Assembly: GCA_963771735.1 (NCBI GenBank)
Contig: CAVYUN010000003.1
Span: forward strand, 124,001-188,000
Direction: 5' to 3'
Source of the DNA: 66-474 sp963771735
GTDB lineage: Bacteria; Pseudomonadota; Gammaproteobacteria; Xanthomonadales; Rhodanobacteraceae
DNA: 64,000 bases
This document shows positions 8,266-18,587 of this stretch, piece after piece (position 1 is the stretch's first letter; every line of letters starts with the position of its first letter). Both the position numbers and the translations under genes were made by a program. Under the pieces are notes generated by a model, which ran no database searches, had not been told where the DNA came from, and saw only the letters and a list, made by a program, of their open reading frames with translations.

Positions 8266-8460
8266 TCAACAACGGTACAAATCACACGCCTTCGGCAGCT
8301 TCAGCCCCTGCTCCTTCGCGCAGGCGATGGCTTCCGGATAGCCCGCGTCCGCGTGGCGCATCACGCCGGTGCCTGGGTCGTTCCACAGCACGCGCGCGAT
8401 CCGTGTATCCGCAAAAGGAGTTTGAGGCACTCGAGCGGTGATCTTCTTGTTGTAGGCCAT
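8266..8460 (-). CDS. Chimeric 64-residue ORF ending in hutU sequence
   Basis: An ATG at 8460 with a strong GAGGAA site opens a 64-residue frame. The first ~20 codons (MAYNKKITARVPQTPFAD) are not urocanase; the rest, TRIARVLWNDPGTGVMRHAD then AGYPEAIACAKEQGLKLPK, is the urocanase C-terminus, with an extended tail ACDLYRC because the usual stop is altered. It is likely a by-product of the hutU 3'-end duplication fused to a foreign N-terminus. Whether it is expressed is unknown; its end is 14 nt from mrr. Confidence 0.4.
   Translation of the reverse strand: MAYNKKITARVPQTPFADTRIARVLWNDPGTGVMRHADAGYPEAIACAKEQGLKLPKACDLYRC
8293..8400 (-). repeat. hutU 3'-end copy, 108 bp
   Basis: By eye, 104 of 108 bases match 9475-9582, the last codons of hutU, in direct orientation. 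Identity ends abruptly on the hutU-internal side after GCGCGCGAT. The 1-kb interval between the two copies holds the DUF4160, DUF2442 and 59-residue genes. Confidence 0.9.
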
Positions 8461-8539
8461 TGCTTTCCTCATCCCACTATCCCCCGCATTACGCCCGCCA
8501 ACCTCACCCCGCCAGGGCGCCGATTCGATACCGCGAAGC

Positions 8540-8719
8540 TTACAACTCATCGAGCGTGACGGTGATCCGACGCTCGTGCTGGCGTGCTTCCACCAGCGCG
8601 GCCAGCTCCGCATCGGTTTCTTGCTCGTCAGCCACAGGCTTGCGCGCGTCGTCTGCGAAGACGCGAAAACCGTTGCGCAATTCTTCCTGGGAGGCGGCTC
8701 CACCTGTCCTCTTCTTCAT
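8540..8719 (-). CDS. Small protein, 59 residues, unknown
   Basis: ATG at 8719 to TAA at 8540 encodes a charged 59-residue protein beginning MKKRTGGAASQEELRNGF and ending HERRITVTLDEL. It is rich in Glu, Asp, Arg and Ala, with a predicted helix in the middle (DEQETDAELAALVEARQ), the sort of composition seen in small antitoxin-like or accessory proteins, but I do not recognise the family. It follows the DUF2442 gene by 24 nt on the same strand, so probably belongs to the same transcript. The ribosome binding site is weak. Confidence 0.45.
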   Translation of the reverse strand: MKKRTGGAASQEELRNGFRVFADDARKPVADEQETDAELAALVEARQHERRITVTLDEL

Positions 8720-8743
8720 CCTGCAATCGCCTGTTCGCGCGAC

Positions 8744-9160
8744 TTATTTGCCGGGCGATTTCTTGCGCGGACGCCCACCGAGCTTGCCGTTGGCCCGTGC
8801 AGCGCGGGATTTGGCGGTCGAGCGGGCGCTGCCGCCGGCCGCGCCAAGTTGTGCCGCCATCCAGCGCTTGCCGCCAAAAGCGCCGGCAAGAAGGCCCGGC
8901 ACATACAAGTCGGCATCCAGCTTGGGCCAATACAGGCCCAACCCGCTCGGGGTAATTTCGATCTTGGCGAGATCACCCGGCGAAGCATCCGCCAGGCCCT
9001 CCGCCAGCACGGGCGGAAACGCCAGTTCGACACCGGTATTCAAACTCACCACGACCCGCGCGCGACGGCGGTCATAGCGCACAGCGGTGGCGTGCGCGTG
9101 CTGTCGCAGCGTTTGCATGCGCTGCCCGGCTTGTTTGAGCTCATGTTCAGTAATGGCCAT
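8744..9160 (-). CDS. DUF2442 domain protein
   Basis: A 138-residue protein. Residues ~22-85 fit DUF2442: RYDRRRARVVVSLNTGVELAFPP, then GDLAKIEITPSGLGLYWPKLDADLYVPGL (shown here as its two key parts, SGLGLYWP and DADLYVPGLL). The C-terminal 50 residues are a basic Ala/Lys/Arg tail (SARSTAKSRAARANGKLGG) that could bind nucleic acid. GGAG precedes the ATG, and the gene overlaps the DUF4160 gene by 14 nt. DUF2442/DUF4160 pairs are widespread and look like toxin-antitoxin or regulatory pairs, but their function is not established. Confidence 0.8.
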   Translation of the reverse strand: MAITEHELKQAGQRMQTLRQHAHATAVRYDRRRARVVVSLNTGVELAFPPVLAEGLADASPGDLAKIEITPSGLGLYWPKLDADLYVPGLLAGAFGGKRWMAAQLGAAGGSARSTAKSRAARANGKLGGRPRKKSPGK

Positions 9161-9395
9161 GGAGTTTGCTCCACTCGTCGCAAAGTTGCGCCAAAGCTGC
9201 GGTCAGGTCACTCAGGATTCGGTTCACGTCCGCGAGCCTGAAGCCAAAATTCTCGCGCAATTCGGGCGGTCCGCCGGGACAGTTCAGGAAGAACACCGCC
9301 TCACTATCCGGACCGATCACATGAACGTGCGCGGGCCGGTGATCATTGGGATAGATCACGACTCGCAGACTGCCCAGCCGCAATATCGTTGGCAT
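9147..9395 (-). CDS. DUF4160 domain protein
   Basis: An 82-residue protein with the DUF4160 core: MPTILRLGSLRVVIYPNDHR, then PAHVHVIGPDSEAVFFLN and a C-terminal helix ending LHGHY. The HRPAHVHV segment is the family hallmark. Start at 9395 is chosen over an in-frame upstream GTG because the core begins there. The 3' end overlaps the DUF2442 gene by 14 nt, so the two are translationally coupled. It begins 70 nt downstream of the hutU stop, on the same strand. Confidence 0.8.
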   Translation of the reverse strand: MPTILRLGSLRVVIYPNDHRPAHVHVIGPDSEAVFFLNCPGGPPELRENFGFRLADVNRILSDLTAALAQLCDEWSKLHGHY

Positions 9396-9465
9396 GGGGC
9401 ATGATACCACACCCAAGCGGTTGGGTTTTTGGCACGAATTATCGAGAGCCGGGGGTCGCGACGGA

Positions 9466-11137
<1,672 letters not shown>

Positions 11138-11252
11138 GGGCGCGGACCTTGCGGAAAGACTGGTCGAAGTATAGCCCCGGGCTTGCTTGCGATCGCGCGT
11201 ACGATGGAACCAGCGCATACTGTGTTCGATCTTGGCTAAGGGAGACGCAGCC

Positions 11253-11771
11253 ATGCCGTTCATGCCGATTTTCGCCGCCGTCCTGATGGCAACCCATGCA
11301 TCACCGTTTCCGGAAGGCTTCACCGCGCAATGCACGGGTGACGATGAAGCATATGTCGCGCTTGATGGACGTGCCATTTTGCACCCGACCATTCGCCGAC
11401 CCGCATCGACCCCTCCCGTCTCGCCTTCCGAACCCGTCCCGATTCCGGGTTACATTCCGCCACACGGCGGCACCGTCATTCTTTCTTACCGGCGCGGTCA
11501 GTTTTCCATCGAACTCCTCGGGCCCGACTTCGATGTTATGCAAACGAGCGGGAAGCAATTCAAACTGAGCGTGCTGAAGGCGAGCCCGGGCGATCTGGCG
11601 CTTTCGGTCGAAACCGATTCCCGGGGTCGATCGCTCACGGTTTACCACTTGCGCTACGCGGGTAGGCAAGGCGCGTTGACGGTCTCAAGAACCAGCTATG
11701 CCGGACATGGTTCCGACGACACGTCGCTGATGGCGATGAGCTGCAAGATCCACAGTCAACCGGTGCCTTGA
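11253..11771 (+). CDS. Secreted protein of unknown function
   Basis: A 172-residue protein with a short signal-like start (MPFMPIFAAVLMATHASPF). The mature part includes a proline-rich stretch (PPVSPSEPVPIPGYIPPHGG) and then a beta-rich region (TVILSYRRGQFSIELLGPDF, LALSVETDSRGRSLTVYHLR) and two cysteines. AAGGGAG precedes the ATG. No recognisable family. It is the only gene between the 5' end of hutU and the duplicated hutU 5' fragment, so it may be a passenger of that duplication. Confidence 0.6.
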   Translation: MPFMPIFAAVLMATHASPFPEGFTAQCTGDDEAYVALDGRAILHPTIRRPASTPPVSPSEPVPIPGYIPPHGGTVILSYRRGQFSIELLGPDFDVMQTSGKQFKLSVLKASPGDLALSVETDSRGRSLTVYHLRYAGRQGALTVSRTSYAGHGSDDTSLMAMSCKIHSQPVP

Positions 11772-11897
11772 TCCGGACCGCCGGCCGGCCGCCGATTCCT
11801 GCAACCGGCATGCGGACGTTGCCTGTGTGGCTTCCTCGCGCTGCGGCGGCGGACCAGCCACTTGCCACTCCAAGCAACCGACCGAGGTTGTGCCGGA

Positions 11898-11998
11898 ATC
11901 CGGTACGGCGCCTCGATCAGCCAGTTCTTGCGCGCAAGCTGCGTGGCGCGCGGCGGATGGATCAAGCGCATGGTGTCGAAGCGGGCGGGTGCCGTCAT
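11898..11998 (-). repeat. hutU 5'-end copy
   Basis: From an ATG at 11998 the minus strand reads MTAPARFDTMRLIHPPRATQ and then LARKNWLIEAPYRI, the first 34 residues of urocanase (resident: MNAPTRIDTTRVIHPPRGTQ). About 89% of bases match 11037-11137. It ends abruptly after APYRI and runs into unrelated sequence, so it is an orphan 5' fragment, in the same orientation as hutU. The rest of the 378-bp gap 11772-12149 holds nothing else I can recognise. Confidence 0.85.
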
Positions 11999-12149
11999 GG
12001 CCCCGAACCTCGCCGAGGAATTTCCCGGGGAATCCCACCGTGGTTTCGCGCGCTTGGCCGATGGCGCAACACGTGGAGCAGGAGTACGATTGCCGCCGCC
12101 GTGCCGATTGCATCCATTCCTTCCCTCACCGTGACAAGGAGTGTGCATC

Positions 12150-12860
12150 ATGACTGACACCCCACGCGCGTCCCGCCGCCGTTTCCTGCAAGCCGGTCTC
12201 GGGTTCGCCGCCTTCGCCACCCTGACGCCGCTGCACCGTACACTCGCCGGTGCCGCCCCGCAGAACGCGATCACGCCGCAAGCCGCGCTGGCCAGATTGA
12301 TGTCCGGCAATGCGCGCTACGCGGCGGGCAAGCTCGACGCCAAGGATTTTTCCAGCGGTCGTGCCGCGCGCGCCAAGGCGCAATATCCGATCGCCTCGAT
12401 CCTGAGTTGCGCGGATTCGCGGGTCGCGCCGGAGCTGATGTTCGACCAGGCGCCGGGCGACCTGTTCGTGGTGCGCATCGCCGGCAATTATTTCAATGGC
12501 GATGCCCTGTCCAGCCTCGAATACGGCGTCGCGGTGCTGGGCACGCCACTGCTGATGGTGCTGGGCCACAGCGGGTGCGGCGCGATCAAGGCGGCGATCC
12601 AGGAAATCCAGTCGCCGAAACCGTTGCCGGGCCATATCTGGGACATCACCGACGCGGTGCGTCCGGGCATCCAGGGCGTCGTCAAAACGGGCGGCAAGGA
12701 CCTGCTGGAACGCGCGATCGAGGCCAACGTCGAGTACAACGTCGCGCGCGTCGCCTCGGCACAACCGATCATCGCCGAAGCCGTGAAGGGCGGCCGCGTG
12801 AAAGTCGTTGGCGCGGAATACGAACTGGCCACCGGCAAGGTGCGGCTGCTGGATATCTGA
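12150..12860 (+). CDS. Beta-class carbonic anhydrase, Tat-exported
   Basis: A 236-residue zinc enzyme interconverting CO2 and bicarbonate. Residues 1-36 form a twin-arginine signal (RASRRRFLQ then a hydrophobic run to LAGAA), so it is predicted to be exported folded to the periplasm. The zinc ligands are visible: Cys87-x-Asp89-Ser-Arg91 (SCADSR), His140 and Cys143 (LGHSGCGA). Asp89 and Arg91 form the usual dyad. AAGGAG sits 9 nt before the ATG at 12150; a GTG nine bases upstream is too close to it. The gene stands alone. Periplasmic beta-CAs in relatives help supply bicarbonate. Confidence 0.9.
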   Translation: MTDTPRASRRRFLQAGLGFAAFATLTPLHRTLAGAAPQNAITPQAALARLMSGNARYAAGKLDAKDFSSGRAARAKAQYPIASILSCADSRVAPELMFDQAPGDLFVVRIAGNYFNGDALSSLEYGVAVLGTPLLMVLGHSGCGAIKAAIQEIQSPKPLPGHIWDITDAVRPGIQGVVKTGGKDLLERAIEANVEYNVARVASAQPIIAEAVKGGRVKVVGAEYELATGKVRLLDI

Positions 12861-13163
12861 AGAGGCAAGCCACGCGCCCGGCGCGATATCGATCGTAGCG
12901 ATTGGCCGGCCGCGCGATCGCACACGCCCGCTGGAATCATCTGCCAGTCGCAAGGCAGGCATGCCTGGGCGTTCCGCGCGCTCGACACGGCGAAGATTTG
13001 CCGACTCCCGTGTGCAATCATCCTTCGCATTCATCCGCGATGCCGGACGTGCGTGCTGGACCGCCCGCCGCGAGGCGTTATGCTGTAGGAAGTTTGTTGC
13101 TGGGGACATCGGGCGCGGACGGCTGTCGTTCCCCGGCCACGCGGCTCACGCGGAGGATCACGA
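12861..13163. other. Non-coding gap before the CLC gene
   Basis: About 300 bp between the carbonic anhydrase and the CLC channel gene. Short open frames here overlap antisense noise and show no family signal. The GCGGAGGA ribosome site of the CLC gene lies at its end. I see no clear hairpin or promoter. Confidence 0.5.
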
Positions 13164-14981
13164 GTGCGCAATCAATTTCTCGCCAGGCATCGCACGTTGT
13201 TGCGGGGTGCGCGTGTCGAGGTCGGGACGGCCGCGATGGCGGTCGCGGTGGGTGTGATCGCGGGACTTGGCGCGGTGGCTTTCCGCACGTTGATCGCGCT
13301 GTTCCACAACCTGTTTTTCTTCGGCCACGCCAGCGTCGTATTCGACACGCTGCAGCACACTGCCGCCAGCCGCTGGGGCATGGCCATCATCGCGGTGCCG
13401 GTGGTCGGTTCGCTGATCGTGACGTTCCTGGTCAAGACCTTCGCGCCGGAGGCGAAGGGCCACGGCGTACCGGAAGTGATCGACGCGGTGCATTTCAAGC
13501 GCGGCGTGATCCGCGCGCCGGTGGCGCTGATCAAGGCGCTGGCTTCGTCGATCTCGATCGGTTCCGGCGGCGCGGTCGGCCGCGAGGGACCGATCATCCA
13601 GATCGGCGCGACCTTCGGCTCGATGCTCGGGCAATGGACGCGCAGGCCGGAATGGCAGCGACTGGCACTGATCGCCTGTGGCGGCGGCGCCGGCATCGCC
13701 GCGACCTTCAACACGCCGCTGGCCGGCGTGCTGTTCGCGACCGAGATCCTGCTGGTGGAAATCAGCGCGCGCACCCTGATCCCGGTGATGATCGCGACCG
13801 GTACCGGCAGCCTGGTCGGCCGGCTGTTCTTCGGCGACCATCCATCCTTCATCGTGCCGCCGTTGTCGCTGAATCATCCGGCGAGCGGATTGGGGATCGC
13901 GCTTGCCGCGTATGTCTTCATGGGCCTGCTGACCGGCATCGCCGCGATGGTTTTCACGCGCTCGATCTACCTGTCCGAGGATCTGTTCAGGCGCGTGCCC
14001 GGTGGCGACTACGTCCGGCATGCGCTGGGCATGTTGCTGGTCGGCGTGATGATGTACTTGCTGCTGCGCCACACCGGCCATTACTACATCGAGGGCGTCG
14101 GCTACGCGACCATCCAGGACGTGCTCAACGGCGGACTGACGGCAGGCGGGTTGGCATTGATGCTGGCCTTGCTGAAGTTGTTCGCGACGTCGCTGACACT
14201 GGGTTCCGGCGCATCCGGCGGCGTGTTCTCACCGGCGCTGTTCATCGGCGCCACGCTCGGTGCCGCGTTCGCCGCCGGCGTGCATGCGCTGTGGCCGGGC
14301 GTGGACGTCAACCCGGTGAATGCCGCCGTGATCGGCATGGCCTGCATGGTCGGCGCCAGCACCGGCGCGGCGGTGACGGCGGTGGTGATCACCTTCGAGA
14401 TGACCCGCGACTATCACGTGATCATCCCGCTGATCATCAGCGTGTCGCTGGCCTACTCGATCCGCCGGCTGCTGCTGGCGGACACCATCTACACGCTCAA
14501 GCTCAGCCGGCGCGGCGAGTTCATTCCGACCGCCGTGCAGAGCCAGCTGTATCTCGCGCGCGGCGCGCTGGAATTCATCGGCGCGCCGTACGTTTGCCTG
14601 GAAGCGGACTCGGTGCTCGAAGCGGTGCTGCTGAAGTGGCGGCGCTCGCAAGGCCTGCCCCGGGTGGTACTGCTCGATGACAACATCATTACCGGCGTGG
14701 TGCCGGCGCGCAATTTGCGCGCCTCGGTGGACGCCGGGCTGGCGAGCTCGACGCCGTTGCAGGACCTCGCCGACACCCATTTCGTGGTGGTGGAATCCTC
14801 GATCCAGGTGTTCGACCTTATCGCCACGTTGCGCCGCGAACGCTGCCGCAACGCCGTGATGACCCGCGACGGCAAGCCGGCGAGCGCCGACGACATTCTC
14901 GGCGTGGTGACATGGGAAGACCTCGTCGAAAACGCCAACCTGTCGCGCAATCTCGAGCGCGAAAGGAAAATCGCGGATTGA
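13164..14981 (+). CDS. CLC chloride channel/antiporter with CBS pair
   Basis: A 605-residue inner-membrane protein of the CLC family. Residues ~15-440 carry the transport core with about ten hydrophobic helices and the selectivity motifs: GHGVPEV (GSGIP position), GSGGAVGREGPIIQIG (GREGP, with the gating Glu) and GSGASGGVFSPALFIG. Gating Glu present suggests a Cl-/H+ antiporter or a proton-dependent channel. The C-terminal ~140 residues form a CBS pair (YVCLEADSVLEAVLLKWRRS and ADTHFVVVESSIQVFDLIAT) that may sense nucleotides. GTG start at 13164 with GCGGAGGA upstream. Stands alone. Confidence 0.9.
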   Translation: MRNQFLARHRTLLRGARVEVGTAAMAVAVGVIAGLGAVAFRTLIALFHNLFFFGHASVVFDTLQHTAASRWGMAIIAVPVVGSLIVTFLVKTFAPEAKGHGVPEVIDAVHFKRGVIRAPVALIKALASSISIGSGGAVGREGPIIQIGATFGSMLGQWTRRPEWQRLALIACGGGAGIAATFNTPLAGVLFATEILLVEISARTLIPVMIATGTGSLVGRLFFGDHPSFIVPPLSLNHPASGLGIALAAYVFMGLLTGIAAMVFTRSIYLSEDLFRRVPGGDYVRHALGMLLVGVMMYLLLRHTGHYYIEGVGYATIQDVLNGGLTAGGLALMLALLKLFATSLTLGSGASGGVFSPALFIGATLGAAFAAGVHALWPGVDVNPVNAAVIGMACMVGASTGAAVTAVVITFEMTRDYHVIIPLIISVSLAYSIRRLLLADTIYTLKLSRRGEFIPTAVQSQLYLARGALEFIGAPYVCLEADSVLEAVLLKWRRSQGLPRVVLLDDNIITGVVPARNLRASVDAGLASSTPLQDLADTHFVVVESSIQVFDLIATLRRERCRNAVMTRDGKPASADDILGVVTWEDLVENANLSRNLERERKIAD

Positions 14982-15015
14982 CCGCACCGCATGCCTGCAA
15001 CGAGACAAACCAAAC

Positions 15016-15696
15016 ATGGAACCCGAGTACTGGCTTGAGCGCTGGCGTGAAGGCCGCACCGGCTGGCACCACGAGACGGTGATGCCGCTGTTGGAAAAGC
15101 ACTGGCCGGCGCTGGGCATCCCGCACGGCTCACGCGTGCTGGTGCCGCTGTGCGGCAAGTCGCTGGACATGCTGTGGCTGGCGCAACAAGGCTTGCACGT
15201 GCTGGGCGTGGACGTGTCCCCGCTCGCCGTCGCGTCGTTCCTCGAGGAGAACAGTCTGACCGCGCAAATCCGGGACGCACCGGACGGGAAGCATTTTGAG
15301 ATTACGGACGCGCCCGGCGAAGGTGGCATCGAGATCGTCGAGGGCGACGTGTTCGATCTCGATGCCGGGCTGCTTGCGCAGTGCGCCGCCTTCTACGACC
15401 GCGCCGCCTCGATCGCCCTGCCCGCTTCACTGCGCACGCGGCTCACCGAAGGTGTCTACGGAAAACTGCCTACTGGCGCGCGCGGCCTGCTGATCACGCT
15501 GGACTACCCGCAGGCGCAAATGGACGGACCGCCTTTCAGCGTGGATGAGGCCGAAGTGCATCGTCTGTTCGACACGCGATGGAAGGTCGAGCGACTGGAG
15601 CGCCGCGACATCCTCGCCGACCAGCCGTCGTTTTCCGAACAAGGCGTCACCGCCATGCATACCGCGGTCTACCGTCTGGAGAAACGCGGACCCTGA
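15016..15696 (+). CDS. tpm: Thiopurine S-methyltransferase
   Basis: A 226-residue cytosolic SAM-dependent methyltransferase of the TPMT family, which methylates thiopurines and in bacteria also metalloid (Se/Te) compounds. The opening YWLERWREGRTGWHHETV and VLVPLCGKSLDMLWLA (SAM-binding motif I region), GVDVSPLAVASFLEEN, FYDRAASIALP and LLITLDYPQ are typical. Length is normal. It is 34 nt downstream of the CLC gene; the ribosome binding site is weak. Convergent with ggt. Confidence 0.9.
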   Translation: MEPEYWLERWREGRTGWHHETVMPLLEKHWPALGIPHGSRVLVPLCGKSLDMLWLAQQGLHVLGVDVSPLAVASFLEENSLTAQIRDAPDGKHFEITDAPGEGGIEIVEGDVFDLDAGLLAQCAAFYDRAASIALPASLRTRLTEGVYGKLPTGARGLLITLDYPQAQMDGPPFSVDEAEVHRLFDTRWKVERLERRDILADQPSFSEQGVTAMHTAVYRLEKRGP

Positions 15697-15733
15697 TCCC
15701 GCGCCATTCGTGCCGGATCAGGGCGACTGGTTG

Positions 15734-17567
15734 TCAGTAGCCGATCACCTCGCCGTCCTTGCGCATCTCGCTCGCGCCCCAGTACACGTGCTGGACGGGG
15801 TCCCACATGATCGCCTCGTAACCGCCGAATGCGCCGGTGCCGGGCACGATCTTGTAGCCGCGTTTGGCCAGTTCGGCCTTCACCGCCGGGTTGAACCCGG
15901 TTTCCATTTCCACCGTGCCGATGCCCTGCGACGGCTGCCCGGTCGGCGTGGCGTTGCCGTAGTGGCGCCAGCGCGCGGCGTCGCCGGCTTCCTGCACGTT
16001 CATGCCGAAGTCGATCATGTTCACCAGCACCTGCACGTGGCCCTGCGGCTGCATGTCGCCACCCATCACGCCGAACGCCAGCCACGGCTTGCCGTCCTTC
16101 ATCACGAAGGCCGGGATGATGGTGTGGAACGGGCGCTTGCGCGGCGCATACACGTTGGCGTCGCCGCTGTGCAGCGAATACAGCGCGCCGCGATCCTGGA
16201 ACATGAAGCCGAGATGGTCGGCGACCAGTCCCGAACCCATGCCGCGTAATTGGACTGGATCATCGACACCATCATGCCGTTGTCGTCGGCGGTCTCGAAA
16301 TCGGTGGTGTCGCCGTTGAACAAGCTTGGGATCGCCGGGGCCGATGTTGGGGTTGGCGTGATTCAGATTGATCAGCTTGCGGCGCTGGTCGGCGTAGGCG
16401 TCGGACAGCAGGCCCTTGATCGGCGCGTTGTAGAAGCGCGGATCGGCGTAGAACTTCGCCAGATCTTCGTACGCAAGCCGCTTGGCCTCGATCTCCGCGG
16501 TCAGCGTGTCGGCGGTGCCGACGCCCATCTTTTTCGAGATCGAAACCTTTGAGGATGTTGAGCATCTCCAGCGTCGCGAAGCCCTGCCCGTTGGGCGGCA
16601 GTTCGTAGACGTCGTAACCACGGTAGTCGACGGACTCCGGCTGCACCCATTCGCCGTGGAAGTCGGCGAAGTCGTCATAGCGCAGGTCGCCGCCGATGCG
16701 CTTGAAGTAGTCCGCAATCGTGTGCGCGATCGTACCCTTGTAGAACGCGTCACGGCCGCCCTTGGCGATCATCGACAGCGTGTGCGCGAGATCGGGATTC
16801 CGGAACACCTCGCCCTGGCGCGGCGTGTGGCCGTCGATCAGGTAGGTGTGCCGGGCGTTGGCGAATTCCTCGATCAGCTTGCGGTGCTTCTCGAAGGCCT
16901 TCCAGTTGCCCTTCCAGTATTTGGCGACGATCTCCGTGACCGGGAAACCGTTCTTCGCGTAACTGATTGCCGGAGCCAGATCCTCGCTCATCGGCAACTT
17001 GCCGAAGCGCTTGTGCAACGCGAACCAGGTGTCGACGACACCCGGCACCGTCACCGGCAGCGAGCCGACCAGCGGAATCTGGTCGGACGGTTTCATGCCG
17101 GCCTTCTTGTAGGCAGCGGCCACCTCGGCGCGCATCTTCGCGAGATCGCGACCTTGCGGTGACCAGCCGGAACCGTTGTATCCGTAGAGTTTGTGCGTCT
17201 TCGGATCGTAGACGATCACGAAGCAGTCGCCACCGATGCCGTTGAGCACCGGCTCCATCACCCCGAGCACGGCATTGGCCGCGATCGCCGCGTCCACCGC
17301 GCTGCCGCCCTTCCTCAAGATGTCGACCGCGGCCAGCGACGCCAGCGGCTGCTCGGTTGCCGCCATGCCGTGCTGCGCCAGCACCGGCGAACGCGACGCC
17401 CACGGCGCGCCGGCGTAACGGTCACCGCGGCCGATGCCACCAGGCTGCTGGGCGGAGGCGGTTCCGGCTGCACCCAGCGCCAGCAGCAACGCCGCCGCAC
17501 TCGATAACCACCAGGAAACCGATCCGCTGCGCGGGAGTCTCTCGCGAAAACATCCGATCCTGCCCAT
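15734..17567 (-). pseudogene. ggt: Gamma-glutamyltransferase, three frameshifts
   Basis: The periplasmic enzyme cleaves or transfers the gamma-glutamyl group of glutathione. From ATG 17567 (GGAGGGG upstream) the frame carries a signal peptide, then MAATEQPLASLAAVDILRKG, GIGGDCFVIVYDP, GYNGSGWSP and the large-subunit helices. The small-subunit region NGDTTDFETADDNGMMVSMI holds the catalytic Thr at its start (the D-TT motif), then GMGSGLVADHLGFMFQDRGA and the C-terminal GGDMQPQGHVQVLVNMIDFG. These parts lie in three frames. Three single-base changes restore one frame: an extra A near 16541, an extra T at 16322-16323, a missing C near 16247. All are homopolymer-length changes, so a sequencing artefact is possible. 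Confidence 0.85.
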
Positions 17568-17728
17568 CGACCCCTCCACATCAAGCATCTGGATATCCGG
17601 CGATACTAGCACCGGCGGAAATTGCCCGGCAGGCGATCGCCACGACGCACCCGCTGTACGATGACAGTGGACAGCATCGTGTTTGCCGGGGCTCGATCAA
17701 CTCTCACGACGACAACGAAGGACGTGCC

Positions 17729-18532
17729 ATGCGCATCGCAAGCGTCGGCCATGCAGTCTTTGCGGCAACCCTGGTCGTGCTCGGGATCCTCGGACTTGTC
17801 CAGGGCGATCTTGCACCGGCGTGGCAGGCGATCCCGAAATACCTGCCCGCACGCGAAGTGATCGCCTACCTGTGTGCCACCGTCTTGCTGGTCTGCGGCA
17901 CGGGCTTGTTCTGGCGACGTACCGCCGCCATTGCTGCCTGCGCCCTGCTTGCTTATCTCGTACTCAAGTTGTTGCTCCTGCGATTGCCCGAAGCCCTGCA
18001 TGCGCCCGCCGTATTCGGTTCGTGGTATGGCTGCGCCGAGACCCTGGTGGTCGTGGCGGCAGCCTGGGCGCTTTATGCCTCGTTCGCCAGCGAGCGGGAC
18101 CGAAGGCGATTTGCTTTCGCCACCGGCAACAATGGGCTGCGCATCGCCCGAACGTTGTTCGGTCCCAGCCTGATCTTCTTCGGCACGAGTCACTTCGTCT
18201 ACGCCAACCTGACCACGCCGCTGGTGCCCGGCTGGTTGCCGGCGCACCTGTTCTGGGCCTGGTTTTTCGGCTGCACCTACATCGCGGCGGGCGTGGCCGT
18301 GCTGATCGGCATTCATGCAAGGCTGGCGGCGAAGCTCGCGACGCTGCAGATGGGCATGTTCACCCTGCTGGTGTGGGTGCCGATGCTCGCCGCGGGCCAC
18401 ATGCACGCGGTCACGGGTTCCAGCTGGAAGGAGTTCGTCGCTTCCTGGACACTGACGGCCGCCGCCTGGGTGGTCGCGGACTCCTGCCGCGACACGCCGT
18501 GGGTCGCCGTGGGATCGCGGCGGCGGCGTTGA
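17729..18532 (+). CDS. DoxX-like membrane protein
   Basis: A 267-residue inner-membrane protein with about seven hydrophobic segments, among them SVGHAVFAATLVVLGILGLV near the start, VIAYLCATVLLVCGTGLFW, LIFFGTSHFVYANLTTPLVP and CTYIAAGVAVLIGIHARLAA. The pattern resembles the DoxX/DoxD-like family (short hydrophobic repeats with a conserved G-x-x-H), but no catalytic residues are obvious. AAGGA precedes the ATG at 17729. Function unknown. It is divergent from ggt. Confidence 0.65.
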   Translation: MRIASVGHAVFAATLVVLGILGLVQGDLAPAWQAIPKYLPAREVIAYLCATVLLVCGTGLFWRRTAAIAACALLAYLVLKLLLLRLPEALHAPAVFGSWYGCAETLVVVAAAWALYASFASERDRRRFAFATGNNGLRIARTLFGPSLIFFGTSHFVYANLTTPLVPGWLPAHLFWAWFFGCTYIAAGVAVLIGIHARLAAKLATLQMGMFTLLVWVPMLAAGHMHAVTGSSWKEFVASWTLTAAAWVVADSCRDTPWVAVGSRRRR

Positions 18533-18587
18533 TCGGCACGACGTACCCGCCAAGATTCGGATACGTCGGCGGCGATCCGTCGCACGG

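Noticed and set aside
8266..8703. A longer 145-residue frame ending in urocanase sequence
   Set aside because: Its upper part overlaps the 59-residue gene in another frame and lacks a ribosome site; only the ATG at 8460 has one.
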